Shown piece by piece: positions 8,348-8,791 of a DNA stretch of 8,791 nt; within the stretch, counting starts at the first letter, position 1, and each line of letters starts with the position of its first letter. Source of the stretch: CAZTAO01 sp964611645 (GTDB taxonomy: Bacteria > Armatimonadota > UBA5829). The DNA lies in NCBI GenBank assembly GCA_964611645.1, contig CAZTAO010000106.1, positions 1 through 8,791 of the forward strand, written 5' to 3'. The position numbers were made by a program, and so were the translations under genes. The notes below the pieces were generated by a model. That model was not told where the DNA came from, searched no databases, and saw only the letters and a list, made by a program, of their open reading frames with translations.

Positions 8348-8357
8348 ATGTCGACAT
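8348..8357. promoter_or_regulatory. Candidate operator site 2 (middle palindrome)
   Basis: ATGTCGACAT is a perfect 10-base palindrome with the same GT-NN-AC core as its two neighbours but CG instead of TA at the centre. It falls just after the predicted transcription start. Its centre is 20 bases from site 1 and 19 from site 3, about two helical turns each way, so all three sites would face the same side of the DNA. It is weaker evidence alone than as part of the series. Confidence 0.5.
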
Positions 8358-8366
8358 CCATAGCAT

Positions 8367-8378
8367 TTAGTATACTAA
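8367..8378. promoter_or_regulatory. Operator site 1 (palindrome over the -10 box)
   Basis: TTAGTATACTAA is a perfect 12-base palindrome that contains the whole -10 hexamer TATACT. Its core GT-TA-AC fits the T-N-GT...AC-N-A pattern known for FadR-subfamily GntR operators. Because the regulator gene lies directly downstream, autorepression by blocking polymerase is the simplest reading (inference). Confidence 0.72.
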
Positions 8379-8397
8379 CGCATTACGGCACTGTCAA
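8369..8397 (-). promoter_or_regulatory. Sigma-70-type promoter of the operon
   Basis: On the minus strand TTGACA (8397-8392) is followed by a 17-base spacer and TATACT (8374-8369). That is a consensus -35, the ideal spacing and a five-of-six match to the -10 box. Transcription would begin near 8362 and leave a leader of roughly 110 bases before the regulator GTG. The -10 lies inside a 12-base palindrome, so a repressor bound there would block polymerase. This is the only strong promoter I see, and no gap further down the operon has room for another. Confirmed by eye only; the start point is inferred. Confidence 0.82.
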
Positions 8398-8422
8398 TGT
8401 ATCACGAGATGTTTCCGTGGAC

Positions 8423-8791
8423 TACAAGAGGCTGTCAGTCGCAAGAACCTGTGGATCGCAAAACCGCCGTGCCGTGCGTCTGTGAGCTTTCCCGGATGGT
8501 GTGCGCTTTGGGTTGGGCAGGCGGCGATGGCAACCGCAGCGATGTTGGCGCGTCGAAAGTCTCAATGTGATGGTACCGGACTGGGCATTGGAATTCTCAG
8601 CAGCGAAGCAAGCGTAACGGAGCGCCATTCATGGTGATACCGGAAAGTGAGCAGGCGTGGTCTACAAAGACCGTCCACTCCCCGTGTAGGACAGGTCGCA
8701 AAAGCGGCAAGACGAGGTTGGAAAAGACGGTGGGTTCACAGCTTTCGGACCCCAAAAACGGCACACAAAAAAAGTGCGGATGACCAATTGT
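8423..8791. other. Upstream stretch with no recognisable gene
   Basis: About 370 bases upstream of the promoter region hold no frame with convincing coding character on either strand. A 68-codon minus-strand frame (8422-8628) is rich in Arg, Cys and His, has no ribosome site and matches nothing I know. A short hairpin GGTCT-ACAA-AGACC lies at 8659-8672, without a following T run on either strand. A run of seven A (8767-8773) sits between GCAC and GTGC. Neither is a convincing terminator. No tRNA, insertion-sequence end or CRISPR repeat was seen. A decayed gene or the far edge of a neighbouring unit is possible. Confidence 0.5.

Noticed and set aside
7988..8485. Plus-strand open frame of 165 codons running through the regulator start and the promoter
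   Set aside because: It is opposite the winged-helix region of the regulator and crosses the palindromes and promoter; no coding character beyond the overlap.
8422..8628. Minus-strand open frame of 68 codons upstream of the promoter
   Set aside because: No ribosome site, Arg/Cys/His-rich low-quality translation and no family recognised. Mentioned only as part of the unexplained upstream stretch.
8571..8647. Similar short strings TGATGGTACCGGA and TGGTGATACCGGA as a repeat or extra operator pair
   Set aside because: They are a single imperfect pair 60 bases apart, do not match the GT-TA-AC operator core and are far from the promoter.
8659..8672. Hairpin GGTCT-ACAA-AGACC as a terminator
   Set aside because: The stem is only five pairs and neither strand has a T run after it.

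Overview
The window carries one leftward (minus-strand) gene cluster that reads from about position 8250 to beyond the left edge. In order of transcription it holds a GntR/FCD-family regulator, a large exported GH42-like glycoside hydrolase homologue (copy A), a 698-residue protein without a signal peptide that looks like another glycoside-hydrolase-type barrel protein, and a second exported GH42-like protein (copy B). Copy B is a close paralogue of copy A and is cut by the left end of the window. The plus strand shows no convincing gene.

The organism is a moderately GC-rich bacterium. Very large exported proteins with a GH42-like barrel, a trimerisation-like domain and accessory beta domains, together with stand-alone GntR/FCD regulators, are what I would expect from polysaccharide-degrading lineages such as Armatimonadota, Planctomycetota, Lentisphaerota or related candidate phyla. 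This placement rests on general character and not on a marker gene, so it is tentative.

Layout: 8423-8791 has no recognisable gene. 8329-8397 is a well-formed promoter (TTGACA, 17-bp spacer, TATACT) with three perfect palindromes centred 19-20 bp apart, one of them covering the -10 box. 7537-8253 is the regulator. 3842-7540 is copy A and overlaps the regulator by 4 bases (ATGA). 1714-3810 is the barrel protein, 31 bases after copy A. 1-1714 is copy B, whose ATG overlaps the preceding stop by one base (TGATG).

Working model (inference): the regulator is the first gene of its own operon and represses it through the palindromes until a small ligand, possibly a sugar acid, is bound. The exported GH42-like proteins would act on a glycan outside the cytoplasm and the leaderless enzyme would process fragments inside. 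No transporter is visible, so the cluster probably continues to the left. The points that most deserve a second look are the triple operator, the absence of the standard GH42 catalytic glutamate motifs in the two GH42-like proteins, and the loss of most expected ligand residues in the regulator's sensor domain.
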